Source of the DNA: Bacteroidales bacterium
GTDB lineage: Bacteria > Bacteroidota > Bacteroidia > Bacteroidales > F082
Direction: 5' to 3'
Assembly: GCA_016285355.1 (NCBI GenBank)
Contig: JAEEQP010000002.1
Location: 62,001 to 126,000, forward strand
DNA: 64,000 bases
The translations under genes were made by a program, and so were the position numbers. Below, piece by piece: positions 45,901 to 53,291 of this stretch. The stretch's first letter is position 1, and the number at the start of each line of letters is the position of its first letter. The notes beneath the pieces were generated by a model. It was not told the origin of the DNA. It made no database searches and saw nothing but the letters and a program-made list of their open reading frames with translations.

Positions 45901-47557
45901 AGGTCTTGTTGACATCCACCACATACCATCCGCTGTTCAGCGTTGCACCGTCGCTGATGGTGCTCAACCTGTTGCAAGTCCATGCGGTTTTCTCGGTGCC
46001 GTCATCATCGATATAGTTGGCTGGCTCGACCAAAGCAGCTGTGTTTAAGACCACTTCGTTGTCGCTCAACAGAACGCCGTAATTGGCGTCGGAGAAGAAG
46101 AAAACATCAGGGGCAGTGTCTGGGTTCTTGGATTTGTATCCGGAGGTTAAGGTATGTGATATATTATAGGGAGTGAGACCAATACGAGCCCCTTCGGTGA
46201 AAGCTTCGTTTATATCGATGACGCGAGTGGTGCCATTATCGTCTGCGAGATAGAGGTTGTTTATTGCGCTGTTAGTGCCGCTGGTGTTGCTTGTGATGAC
46301 GGGGTTGCCGTGCATATTGAGAACCCCGTTGGTGTAGATGCCGCCGCCGTTGCCAGTGCTGCTGTTGCCGGTGAAGGTGCCGCCATAAACATTGAGTGTG
46401 CCATGGTTGGAGACGGCACCACCGCCGTACTGGGTAGTGCTGTTGTCGGTGAAGGTACCGCTGTTGATAGTCATCATGGCGCTTTGTTTATTGTAAACGG
46501 CCCCGCCTTCTCTCGAAGTGTTGTTTTGGAAGGTGCCGCCATTGATGATGATCCAGCCTTCGTTGTTAAGGATAGCCCCACCTCTGCCTTGTTCGTTGCC
46601 TGTGCTGAGGGCTTGGCAGTTTTCGATGGTGACATTGTTGAGCGTGACGGTGCTGCCGTTCCAGAGACCGCCGCCGTTGGTGCCTGCGATGCTGCTGGAA
46701 ATGTTGCAGTCAGTTATGGTCATTGTTGAGGCATTGGTGGCGTTGCCGATGGCACCGCAACCGCCGGTGCTGCTGTTGTTGGTGAAGGTACATCCTGCAA
46801 TGGAGACAACATCCGATCCGCCCGCCGCGTTATAGATGCCGCCTACATCATTTGCGTTGTTGTTGGTGAAGGTGCAGTTCGTGACCGAGAGCGGGCCTTT
46901 GTTCCAAATGGCGCCGGCATGGTCTGTAGCGGTGCAACCAGAAATATTACAGGTAGAAACAGTAAGCGAGCCACCATCGTTATAGATACCGCCACCGTGG
47001 ATGCTGGCAGTGCAGTTTTGGATGGTGGTGCGGTTGTTGCTTTGTATTATTTCGACGGTGCCTTGGTTGTAGATGGCACCGCCATTGTTTTCGGCTTGGC
47101 AATCTTGGATAGTAATGCCGTCTAACTTGAGAATGGCATTGGCACAGACATATATACCTCCGCCATTTTCGGCGTGACCGCCAGAAATGATACTTCCACT
47201 CGTATTTGAACCAGATGCGATTGTAAGTGTGCCACTTACAAAATGGATAACTTGGCCATAGGAGTAATCGGGATAATCTTCGAAGGAATCCGGATCGCGG
47301 CTTATTGAATGACCATCCATGTATAGTGTCACTTCCCGGTCGCCAAGTGTGACATAAAGCCTTTTACCATCATCGCGTTGAACGCCTTGCAAGACAATGT
47401 CAGCACCCAAATGGATGTGGCTGTAGTTAGGATTATCAATGGCAGTTTTTAAATCATACTCCGTGTTTACGGTAATTGATGCCGATTGAGCCCAAATGTT
47501 TAGCCCGAAGGCGAAGAGGGTGAAAAGAACGAGTAAAGATTTTCTTAAGTTGTTCAT
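42926..47557 (-). CDS. beta-helix adhesin with POMP-like repeats and T9SS sorting domain
   Basis: 1543 residues. After the signal peptide (to about 24, ending IWAQ) comes a long right-handed beta-helix made of polymorphic-outer-membrane-protein-like repeats (GGAIYN, GGGIYND, CTFTNNNAN), then a Gly-rich repeat block (ITINGGxVxAxGG), a further beta region, and the C-terminal module shared with the proteins at 19085 and 34733. It ends VPGVYVLRLINGDNIKTQKIVIE, a sorting tail. The role is probably adhesion. In-frame dispersed repeats supply GPSTSSGT (43121), HSTSSGTEAQGP (43224) and GDAMNRVST (43008). The promoter -7 box is at 47602-47609. Confidence 0.9.
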   Translation of the reverse strand: MNNLRKSLLVLFTLFAFGLNIWAQSASITVNTEYDLKTAIDNPNYSHIHLGADIVLQGVQRDDGKRLYVTLGDREVTLYMDGHSISRDPDSFEDYPDYSYGQVIHFVSGTLTIASGSNTSGSIISGGHAENGGGIYVCANAILKLDGITIQDCQAENNGGAIYNQGTVEIIQSNNRTTIQNCTASIHGGGIYNDGGSLTVSTCNISGCTATDHAGAIWNKGPLSVTNCTFTNNNANDVGGIYNAAGGSDVVSIAGCTFTNNSSTGGCGAIGNATNASTMTITDCNISSSIAGTNGGGLWNGSTVTLNNVTIENCQALSTGNEQGRGGAILNNEGWIIINGGTFQNNTSREGGAVYNKQSAMMTINSGTFTDNSTTQYGGGAVSNHGTLNVYGGTFTGNSSTGNGGGIYTNGVLNMHGNPVITSNTSGTNSAINNLYLADDNGTTRVIDINEAFTEGARIGLTPYNISHTLTSGYKSKNPDTAPDVFFFSDANYGVLLSDNEVVLNTAALVEPANYIDDDGTEKTAWTCNRLSTISDGATLNSGWYVVDVNKTFNNRITVNGDVKFIFADGKTLTTTEGIAVNENNTLTIYGQSGQSGIFDATAPYESMHAAIGGNSGSNTGTITINGGHVTAQGGGGAAGIGGAIDHDGGIITINGGVVDATGGGPGAGIGGGNNGNGGSITINGGTVTAQGGSGASSIGGGYNSNGGTITINGGIVNAKGGSNVTGIGNTGANITLDWTNLTDSYTSTTYKGTVTVATNKFFTSTDGTISSLSGTVNDNSILARKTLVPRAAYHINTICNIDDFYSNINLSDVLAFSDSIVTVTINPVDRYTCFVSAIGATSGDEITLDNSGNSYTFTMLFEEVNLYVDFKIPYLDLAGVTQYATAHSITSSTISLGDGWYAVTSNVTNSNRIQANGDVNIILCDGVTMTNSLGIDTYDGKSLNFWGQSAGTGTWKVTEPSDYANGIGDNDGSRGNISFNGGTVSAKGGIMKNGIRGETITLREGTVWAISYRGDVTLERFFSDDNNTIYEPKVYPYGNNNGTALDDKTLKPAGKLFLTEGEWSNTDNWYKGELPSINDYVLMRASATIPDGCVAQVYRVFFSDNATLTIADGGQLIYSFYNADHPTEDQFLQATVEKNIIGTGPDDWANASNGWYFITAPMYVPLHPVNSTNMLTADDPTLITETNPYGHSYDLYIYFADNAKPWYNYRQHDPFNIEHGRGYLYANANSITLRFRGLVYPYRGADYNKVTLVRNGWNLIGNPFTCKVTVDHAFAELNNGSAVDYKTSDNAIMPCAGIAVYGNAGDKVTFTMVEPDQALAPSNASLNIAVAQQVTDRAPASTIDNAIVSFNEGSTLPKFHFMEQAANIYFPKANEEYAVVGSNGQGEMPLNFKATKNGTYTITVNPEGVEMAYLHLIDNMTSADIDLLALRPHSTSSGTEAQGPASYTFTAKTTDYESRFRLVFSTNDEDGPSTSSGTFAYISNGNIIINGEGTLQVIDVMGRIIVSGDAMNRVSTGGMVPGVYVLRLINGDNIKTQKIVIE
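43008..43032. repeat. GTAGAGACG palindrome inside the beta-helix adhesin
   Basis: Same 25 bases as 34815-34839, same position in the sorting tail and same reading frame. Confidence 0.85.
43121..43271. repeat. two TGTCGAAGGG-type repeats inside the beta-helix adhesin
   Basis: CCCTGAGCTCGTCGAAGGG at 43124-43142, and a compound copy with a doubled CCCTGAGCT start at 43224-43271. On the coding strand they give GPSTSSGT and STSSGTEAQGP. Confidence 0.8.
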
Positions 47558-47601
47558 TTTAAATGATTTGTGTTTTTGTTTTAATTCTTGACAACGAGCG
47601 G

Positions 47602-47609
47602 CAAAAATA
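47602..47609 (-). promoter_or_regulatory. promoter -7 box of the beta-helix adhesin
   Basis: TATTTTTG on the minus strand, 45 bases before the ATG. Confidence 0.55.
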
Positions 47610-47643
47610 CAAAAAAATGGTAATCAGTTCGAAAGAGGTAATG

Positions 47644-47676
47644 AAAAAATCCGCCAAACATTTTCGGCGGATTTTT
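47644..47676 (-). terminator. terminator after the S41 peptidase gene
   Basis: AAAAATCCGCC and GGCGGATTTTT pair around a ten-base loop, A-rich before and T-rich after on the minus strand. Confidence 0.85.
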
Positions 47677-47700
47677 GCAGCCAGATGTAAATTGCAATTA

Positions 47701-48975
47701 TCAGTAGTTCTTAATGTACTCGATAGCCGCGTCAAGTTGGGCCCCGAGGTCGTCGTTGTGGTCTTTGCGCAGTATGATTTGGTCGGGCGTGTAGCCTGTG
47801 CCTTCCAATACCTTGCCGTCTATCCGTGCCTCGAATGTCGAGGTGTAGATATAGTGGTACATTGTTTCAATATTGCCGAAGGGGCCGCCATAGTTGAGGT
47901 TGATGCTCGATGTGGGTTGCAGAGGTCCAGTGGCGCCGTAGGTGCGCTCGCCGATGGTGTGGCTCGTGGGCAACACCTTATTGATGATGACGGTCTCGAT
48001 TTCGCCCATGCTGATGGAGTTCAAGTCGCAAAGCACGACGAAGGGAATGTTCTCGGCGGCGAGGTCGCGGTGGTATTGGCTCTGCGGGTCGATGTAATAA
48101 GGTGTCCAGGCGGAGTGCTCGTAGCGTCCTGGGCCTTCTTTATACCGGGTTTGCATCACTTGGGTGCGCTCGTTGATGAAGCTGCCGACGAGGTAGTCGA
48201 GGTCGTCCTGATAACCGCCCGTGTTGGCGCGGTTGTCGAGGATGATGCCGGCCAGCTCTTCGCGCGGCGTATCCTTGATGGCGGTCAGCCAATGATTGAT
48301 GACGGCGGCAGCCTGTTGGGTCGTTGGGTTGCTGCTTTTCAGGATGGGAGTGAGGGCAGCGCAAGATTGCCACAGGTAAGGGATTTTGCGTCCGTCGGGG
48401 AGCTTGAACAAGCAATAATGGTACATGGCGGTTCGGCCGATTTCTTCAATCGTTCCCATGAAATCCTCGTTAGCTTCAAGTTCATAATGCGTACCAAGCC
48501 CGAGGACAAAACCATGGAGGCTTCTTCGCGCGGAGGAAGGGACTTCAATGAAATAATCGCGTTTTGCCGTTTCAATTTCTCCAGGGTCGACGAAGAATGA
48601 TTCGACCGTGTCGGTTGCGGCAGGAAAGAGGTTCTTGATGGCAATGGTCATGTGGTGGTCTTTTAGGCCACCCATCGCACCGGTGTAGAGTTCCTTGAGT
48701 TCGGCCAAGGTCACGTCTTGTCCGGCTTCATGTTGCGCATCCAAAGCGTTGAACTTGGGCATGTATTCAGTGTAAACGGCATCCCAGTCGGTGTCGTCAA
48801 CGTCCCAAAATACATAGCCTGTGCTGATGCATTTCCAAAGATACTCGAACTGGGTGGAATAGCTGTCGTAAGCCAGCTTGTCAGTTTCGCCGATATAGGG
48901 ATGATAGTCAGCATCTTTGCGGCAACCGCTGAAAATCAAGGCAATCAACGCCAAAAGGATGATATTTCTTTTCAT
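47701..48975 (-). CDS. S41-family peptidase lipoprotein
   Basis: 424 residues with a lipoprotein signal (MKRNIILLALIALIFSGC, lipobox FSGC). The S41 (tail-specific/tricorn-type) core shows GIILDNRANTGGYQDDLDYLVG followed by the catalytic serine S322 in LNSISMGE and the IGERTYGATG segment. Such enzymes cut proteins near their C termini, here probably at the periplasmic or outer face. It lacks an evident PDZ domain. The outer-membrane barrel gene upstream (27-base gap) is on the same strand and probably co-transcribed, so the two may work in one envelope task; that is inference. Confidence 0.87.
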   Translation of the reverse strand: MKRNIILLALIALIFSGCRKDADYHPYIGETDKLAYDSYSTQFEYLWKCISTGYVFWDVDDTDWDAVYTEYMPKFNALDAQHEAGQDVTLAELKELYTGAMGGLKDHHMTIAIKNLFPAATDTVESFFVDPGEIETAKRDYFIEVPSSARRSLHGFVLGLGTHYELEANEDFMGTIEEIGRTAMYHYCLFKLPDGRKIPYLWQSCAALTPILKSSNPTTQQAAAVINHWLTAIKDTPREELAGIILDNRANTGGYQDDLDYLVGSFINERTQVMQTRYKEGPGRYEHSAWTPYYIDPQSQYHRDLAAENIPFVVLCDLNSISMGEIETVIINKVLPTSHTIGERTYGATGPLQPTSSINLNYGGPFGNIETMYHYIYTSTFEARIDGKVLEGTGYTPDQIILRKDHNDDLGAQLDAAIEYIKNY

Positions 48976-49002
48976 ATTTGCAACTATTTGAGGATTAACA
49001 AT

Positions 49003-49707
49003 TTAAAAAGAACACGAAATGCCAAGAGTAATCGAAAGCGTATTCATATAGCGCGGGTCGCTCAGGTGTGCGTAACCCTTGTGATGGCTGACAAGGTCAT
49101 AGTAATACAATGCATCGAGGCTGATGATAGGACTGGCTTCGTTTGAGCCAAAAAAAGCATAACTCAAACCCAATCCACCGACTGCACCTGCGATGAAACG
49201 CTGGTCTTCGCTGTTAAATTCACGAACTTCCTTGAAGTCGTCAAAATAGACATAATAATCCGTCATCCAATAGGTTTTGCCTTCCAAATGGGCACTTAAC
49301 CAATATGAGCCAAAGCCGCCACAGAACGCATGGCCACGCAGTTTTTTCCCGCCAAAAGAGAAGTCGGCCATCAAAGGCAGCATGAGGTAATCATTGGTAT
49401 ACTTCGTATAGACAGGGTCAAGGTGATGGATGTTACGGTCCATGCGGAAAGAACGGGAAATGATACCCAAATCGGCACGCACGGCCAACCAATCGGTCAG
49501 TTGGTAACGAGCTTGCAAACTGCCATCATAATTGCCAAGCGGAGAATAAGTTTCGTCGATACGGCCCAAATTGGAACGGTCGATTTCGGTCCAATTCCAG
49601 CCGCCTTTCACGCCAATGGTCCATCTAGAATTCATTTGGGCATTGGCCTCCACAGCCGTCCAGCACAACAGGACGACTGCGATGATTTTCAAGTAGTTTT
49701 TCTTCAT
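49003..49707 (-). CDS. outer-membrane beta-barrel protein
   Basis: 234 residues with signal peptide MKKNYLKIIAVVLLCWTAVEANAQ, then alternating strands typical of small OMP_b-brl/PorT-like barrels (RWTIGVKGGWNWTEID, GSLQARYQLTDWLAVRADLGIISRSFRMD, LMLPLMADFSFGGKKLRGHAFCGGFGSYWLSA). It ends in a strand finishing with Phe (LSITLGISCSF), the usual barrel signal. It has a -7 box at 49733-49740 and sits upstream of the S41 peptidase gene. Its function is unknown beyond the barrel fold. Confidence 0.85.
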   Translation of the reverse strand: MKKNYLKIIAVVLLCWTAVEANAQMNSRWTIGVKGGWNWTEIDRSNLGRIDETYSPLGNYDGSLQARYQLTDWLAVRADLGIISRSFRMDRNIHHLDPVYTKYTNDYLMLPLMADFSFGGKKLRGHAFCGGFGSYWLSAHLEGKTYWMTDYYVYFDDFKEVREFNSEDQRFIAGAVGGLGLSYAFFGSNEASPIISLDALYYYDLVSHHKGYAHLSDPRYMNTLSITLGISCSF

Positions 49708-49732
49708 AGTTTTATCTGATTTAATTACGGTG

Positions 49733-49740
49733 CAAAATTA
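49733..49740 (-). promoter_or_regulatory. promoter -7 box of the barrel/S41 operon
   Basis: TAATTTTG on the minus strand, 26 bases before the ATG at 49707. Confidence 0.55.
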
Positions 49741-49774
49741 AAAAATCCGCCAAAAACTTGACGGATTTTTTTAT
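49739..49774 (-). terminator. terminator after pruA
   Basis: AAAAATCCG and CGGATTTTT pair around a short loop, with T-runs on both strands. Confidence 0.8.
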
Positions 49775-49784
49775 AACAATCATC

Positions 49785-49812
49785 GTAGAGACGTAGCGCG
49801 CTACGTCTCTAC
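49785..49812. repeat. perfect GTAGAGACG palindrome, intergenic copy
   Basis: A 28-base perfect palindrome, arms GTAGAGACGTAGCG and CGCTACGTCTCTAC, between pruA and its terminator. It is the complete form of the element found in frame in three adhesin genes. Confidence 0.85.
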
Positions 49813-49821
49813 ATGGGACGA

Positions 49822-51453
49822 TCAATCCTTCGCTAAGAACGGATACCCGTAAGCGGCAGCAGGAACAAAGGTGTTCTTGATGGCGCGCGGGCTGGTCCAA
49901 CGGATGAGGTTCCACAGACCACCGGCCTTGTCGTTGGTGCCGCTGGCGCGGGCGCCGCCGAAGGGTTGCATGCCGACCACAGCTCCCGTGGGCTTGTCGT
50001 TCACATAGTAGTTGCCGGCCGCGTGGCGCAGCTTGTCGTTGGCAATCCTTTGGGCCTTCATGCAGTTGCCGAAGAAGGCGCCGGTGAGGGCGTAAGGCGA
50101 GCTCTGGTCGCAAACGTCTAACATCTCCTCGAACTTGTTGTCGTCGTAGACGTAGATGGTGATGATGGGTCCGAAGATTTCTTCCACCATGCTCTCGTAG
50201 TTCGGGACCTTGGCGAGGATGACGGTGGGCTCCACGAAGTAACCGACGCTCTTGTCGCAGTTGCCGCCGAAGACGATTTCAGCGTCAGCGCTGGCTTTGG
50301 CGCGGTCGATGTAGCCCTTGCAGTTGTCGAATGAAGCCTCGTCGATGACGGCGTTGACGTAGTTGGTGAAGTCCTTCACGTCACCCATCTTGATGGTACT
50401 CATCATGTCGCCTACGCGGTTCTTCACATCGTTCCACATCGAAGCAGGGATGTAGGCGCGCGAAGCGGCGGAGCACTTCTGGCCTTGGTATTCGAAGGCG
50501 CCACGGACGATGGCCACGGCCACCTCTTGCGGGTCGGCGCTGTGGTGGACGAAGATGAAGTCCTTGCCGCCGGTCTCACCCACGAGACGAGGATAGGCCT
50601 TGTACATGTCGAGGTTCTGTCCAGTGGTCTTCCACAGGCTCTTGAAGGTGCCCGTGCTGCCGGTGAAGTGGATGGCGTTGAAGTTCTTGTCCTTCAGGGC
50701 CACGCTGCTGATGACGCTGCCTTTGCCAGGCAGGAAGTTGACGACGCCAGCAGGAAGGCCGGCTTCCATGAAGATGCGCATGTCGGTATAGTTCGACAGC
50801 AGGGCGGTCGTCGAGGGCTTCCAGATGGTGGTGTTACCCATCAAGGCGGGGGTCATGTTCAGGTTGGAGGCGATGGACGTGAAGTTAAAAGGTGTGATGG
50901 CGAAGACGAAACCTTCCAGGGGACGGTATTCCACGCGGTTCAGCTGGTCGTTGGCCGAAGCGGGCTGCTCGGCGTAGAGCTTGCTGGCGTAGTAGTTGTT
51001 GTAACGGAAGAAGTCGATGGTCTCGCAGGCGCTGTCGATTTCGGCTTGGAAGCAGTTCTTCGACTGGCCGAGCATGGTGGCAGCGTTGATGCGGGCGCGG
51101 TACTTGGTGGCCAGCATCTCGCCGATGCGTGCCATGATGGCGGCGCGCTCGTCCCAAGGTGTGTTTTCCCAGTCGTGCTTAGCGGCTTGGGCGGCGTCGA
51201 TAGCCATGCGGACTTCCTTCTCGCCGACCTTGTGGTAGCGGGCGATGACGTGCTTGTGGTCGTGAGGCATGACGACCTCACCCATGTCGCCGGTGCGGAC
51301 TTCCTGTCCGTTGATGATAGCGGGGATTTCGACGACTTCGTTCGATTGTCTTTCCAATTCTTTCTGGAGCTCGATGCGCTCCGGACTGCCCGGACGGTAA
51401 GCCTTTACCGGCTCGTTCTCAGGCTTCGCAAATGTGATCAGTGCGTTGTTCAT
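49822..51453 (-). CDS. pruA: L-glutamate gamma-semialdehyde (1-pyrroline-5-carboxylate) dehydrogenase
   Basis: 543 residues, the length of stand-alone P5C dehydrogenases. The aldehyde dehydrogenase site is intact: E293 in LVGETGGKD and catalytic C327 in YQGQKCSAASRAY, with the NAD-binding FTGSTGTF segment before them. The C terminus RWTSPRAIKNTF matches this subfamily. It oxidises glutamate semialdehyde to glutamate with NAD+, the second step of proline breakdown. No proline dehydrogenase is present in the window. A perfect palindromic repeat and a terminator follow. Confidence 0.94.
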   Translation of the reverse strand: MNNALITFAKPENEPVKAYRPGSPERIELQKELERQSNEVVEIPAIINGQEVRTGDMGEVVMPHDHKHVIARYHKVGEKEVRMAIDAAQAAKHDWENTPWDERAAIMARIGEMLATKYRARINAATMLGQSKNCFQAEIDSACETIDFFRYNNYYASKLYAEQPASANDQLNRVEYRPLEGFVFAITPFNFTSIASNLNMTPALMGNTTIWKPSTTALLSNYTDMRIFMEAGLPAGVVNFLPGKGSVISSVALKDKNFNAIHFTGSTGTFKSLWKTTGQNLDMYKAYPRLVGETGGKDFIFVHHSADPQEVAVAIVRGAFEYQGQKCSAASRAYIPASMWNDVKNRVGDMMSTIKMGDVKDFTNYVNAVIDEASFDNCKGYIDRAKASADAEIVFGGNCDKSVGYFVEPTVILAKVPNYESMVEEIFGPIITIYVYDDNKFEEMLDVCDQSSPYALTGAFFGNCMKAQRIANDKLRHAAGNYYVNDKPTGAVVGMQPFGGARASGTNDKAGGLWNLIRWTSPRAIKNTFVPAAAYGYPFLAKD

Positions 51454-51490
51454 GTTTGGTATTTAAGATTTGAAATTTAAAATTTAAAGA

Positions 51491-52321
51491 TTATTCTTGT
51501 ATTGCGGTTTCAAATAGTCTTACATAATAATCGCCATAACGCTCTTCAATAATGATTTTCATCCACCCAAGACGTTCCCTGTCGTTTCCCGTGACTTTAA
51601 ACCCAATGTATTTTTCTTCCACTAATGGAAAATCGTGGCACGAGTTCAACTCAACCCATACGTAATTCGTGATGGTGTCCGTTCCCCAGCCTTCTGGCAC
51701 GCTTGGATAATAATAGTCACGGTTTTTTAATATGATCTGGGTTTCACAGATGTGCCCGCCACATAGTTCGAGAGTGTTCTTGAAAACATCGTCTTTTGTG
51801 AATGCTTCTCCTGCATTGCCGGCACGTGGCGTAAATGCTTCTTTTGTAGAATACAGAGAGTCGTCTTCAGCGATTTTTTCGCATGTATAGGTGTTACTAA
51901 TGTCAATCCAAAGAATGCTGTCAAATTGGGGATAAGTTGGGTCGATAAAGTAATGACTTGAGGTTGTGGAGTGAAGATAAGTGTTCTGGTCGAATACTTC
52001 ACCTAAAATGGCCACGTTTTCCGATGTGCAATTGAGGATGGTAACCATCTGGTGACCCAAACCGAAACTGCCCCAATCCACCGACTCAAGTTTGATGTCT
52101 TTTATGTTGTCTCCATCAAGGTCGATAGAGTAGTACCATCCGTAATCATTCCCATGAAGCATTGCGGTGCTGTCAAACGTGGTAACAATCATCCCATCGG
52201 TTTGACCAAAAACAACCTTGTTGAGGTCTGGGGCGATTACGTTTGGTGCCGGGTCTTTCTTGCATGACGGCATGATGCAGATTGCCGCCATCGCCAATGT
52301 AAAAAATAATGACTTTTTCAT
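51491..52321 (-). CDS. hypothetical lipoprotein
   Basis: 276 residues with signal peptide MKKSLFFTLAMAAICIMPSC (lipobox MPSC). The mature part has the pattern YYSIDLDGDNIKDIKLESVDWG, an acidic DxDxDxIxD loop like those of calcium-binding or FG-GAP-type repeats, followed by a C-terminal domain with GWMKIIIEERYGDYYVRLFETAIQE, a strand pair often seen in Bacteroidota lipoproteins. The family is not recognised. The promoter -7 box is at 52347-52354. Whether the DxDxD loop binds calcium is a guess. Confidence 0.78.
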   Translation of the reverse strand: MKKSLFFTLAMAAICIMPSCKKDPAPNVIAPDLNKVVFGQTDGMIVTTFDSTAMLHGNDYGWYYSIDLDGDNIKDIKLESVDWGSFGLGHQMVTILNCTSENVAILGEVFDQNTYLHSTTSSHYFIDPTYPQFDSILWIDISNTYTCEKIAEDDSLYSTKEAFTPRAGNAGEAFTKDDVFKNTLELCGGHICETQIILKNRDYYYPSVPEGWGTDTITNYVWVELNSCHDFPLVEEKYIGFKVTGNDRERLGWMKIIIEERYGDYYVRLFETAIQE

Positions 52322-52346
52322 TTTATGAGCTTTTTAAAATGCGGTG

Positions 52347-52354
52347 CAAAGATA
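52347..52354 (-). promoter_or_regulatory. promoter -7 box of the hypothetical lipoprotein at 51491
   Basis: TATCTTTG on the minus strand, 26 bases before the ATG. Confidence 0.6.
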
Positions 52355-52448
52355 GTAAATTTCATTGCGAAAAACTTCGTTGCGAAATTTTTCGCAATAC
52401 ATTTTTTACGTTCCTATGATGAGATTGAGTAACTTTTGAAGCATTTCA

Positions 52449-52613
52449 CTACTCGATTCTATGCAATCCTTTCTGTGCAATTTCAACCAGCTCGCGTTGG
52501 ATGGCCAATAACAGGAAATCTTGTTCTTCGCCCTCTTGGATGCTTTCGTGTTTTTTCCCTCCGATTAGGTCGTCGCCATTCACCAAGATATAAATTCCTG
52601 CATGTGAAAGCAT
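52449..52613 (-). CDS. 54-residue partner of the GWDG-type protein
   Basis: An ATG at 52613, 7 bases after the stop codon of the upstream gene, opens 54 codons ending in TAG at 52449. The product begins MLSHAGIYILVNGDDLIGGK and continues with an acidic linker and a long helix (FLLLAIQRELVEIAQKGLHR). Tight spacing and protein-like composition argue for a real, translation-coupled gene. It is not recognised. The pair has the size and layout of a two-gene toxin-antitoxin-like module, but nothing here proves that. Confidence 0.6.
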   Translation of the reverse strand: MLSHAGIYILVNGDDLIGGKKHESIQEGEEQDFLLLAIQRELVEIAQKGLHRIE

Positions 52614-52620
52614 GGCTTCG

Positions 52621-53100
52621 TTAGATTTGTTTCATGATTTCCAATACTGCATTGGGAGAAAACGCCAAGTTGTTCTCGCCTTTGGCTTCGCCGTTTTGGA
52701 TGGTGTAGTATGAAAAGCCCTGCGCCCCAATATTGATACCTGATTTCCGTTTCTTGTTTTGCAACAACAAAGTTCCGTTGGCAGAAGGGAATATCGTCCA
52801 GCCTTGCAAATCGTTGTCGCTACTTTCTTGCAGAATGCTTTTGAAGTTTTTCACTACCAAATGATTCAGTGGCAAGGCATTGTCTCCATCCCATCCAGCT
52901 TCATATTCCTGAAAATCGGATAGGCGTTCCAACAACTCTGTATAAGCTCTTCCCCTTGCGTTGGTGCGGTTTTCCGATTTCGCAAGACCTATGATGAAAT
53001 CCAGCGTTTTTTGCAGATAACTTTCATTGTCGGCGATATTGCTGAGTTGCAGGAACAACTGGGCGTTTAATTCGGGTGCTGTTGCTGTTGTTGTGTTCAT
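52621..53100 (-). CDS. GWDG-motif protein of unknown function
   Basis: 159 residues: an N-terminal helical region, then EYEAGWDGDNALPLNHLVVKNF, GWTIFPSANGTLLLQNKKRKSGINIGAQGFSYY and a short C-terminal helix. I recall similar small proteins with a 'GWDGxxAxPL' motif and a 'PxxxGTLLL' strand as common accessory genes, often in small operons; no biochemical role is known to me. It has a -7 box at 53122-53129 and is followed after 7 bases by a 54-residue frame. Confidence 0.75.
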   Translation of the reverse strand: MNTTTATAPELNAQLFLQLSNIADNESYLQKTLDFIIGLAKSENRTNARGRAYTELLERLSDFQEYEAGWDGDNALPLNHLVVKNFKSILQESSDNDLQGWTIFPSANGTLLLQNKKRKSGINIGAQGFSYYTIQNGEAKGENNLAFSPNAVLEIMKQI

Positions 53101-53121
53101 CTGTTTTCTCGATTATGACTG

Positions 53122-53129
53122 CAAAAGTA
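53122..53129 (-). promoter_or_regulatory. promoter -7 box of the GWDG operon
   Basis: TACTTTTG on the minus strand, 22 bases before the ATG at 53100. Confidence 0.6.
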
Positions 53130-53291
53130 CACATTTTTTGGAAATGGATGATTTTCATTCCAAATAATACACCCTCTTTGCTAAGTACAAAAACAAAAAG
53201 AGCAAATCACGTGATAAACTTGCTTCTCTTTGTTAGGATGAATTGCCCTTACTTTGTGGCCCACTTTTATCAAAAACAATACCACCTTTGT

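Noticed and set aside
52436..52624. Plus-strand frame of 62 codons
   Set aside because: It is the shadow of the 54-residue minus-strand frame and lacks a promoter.
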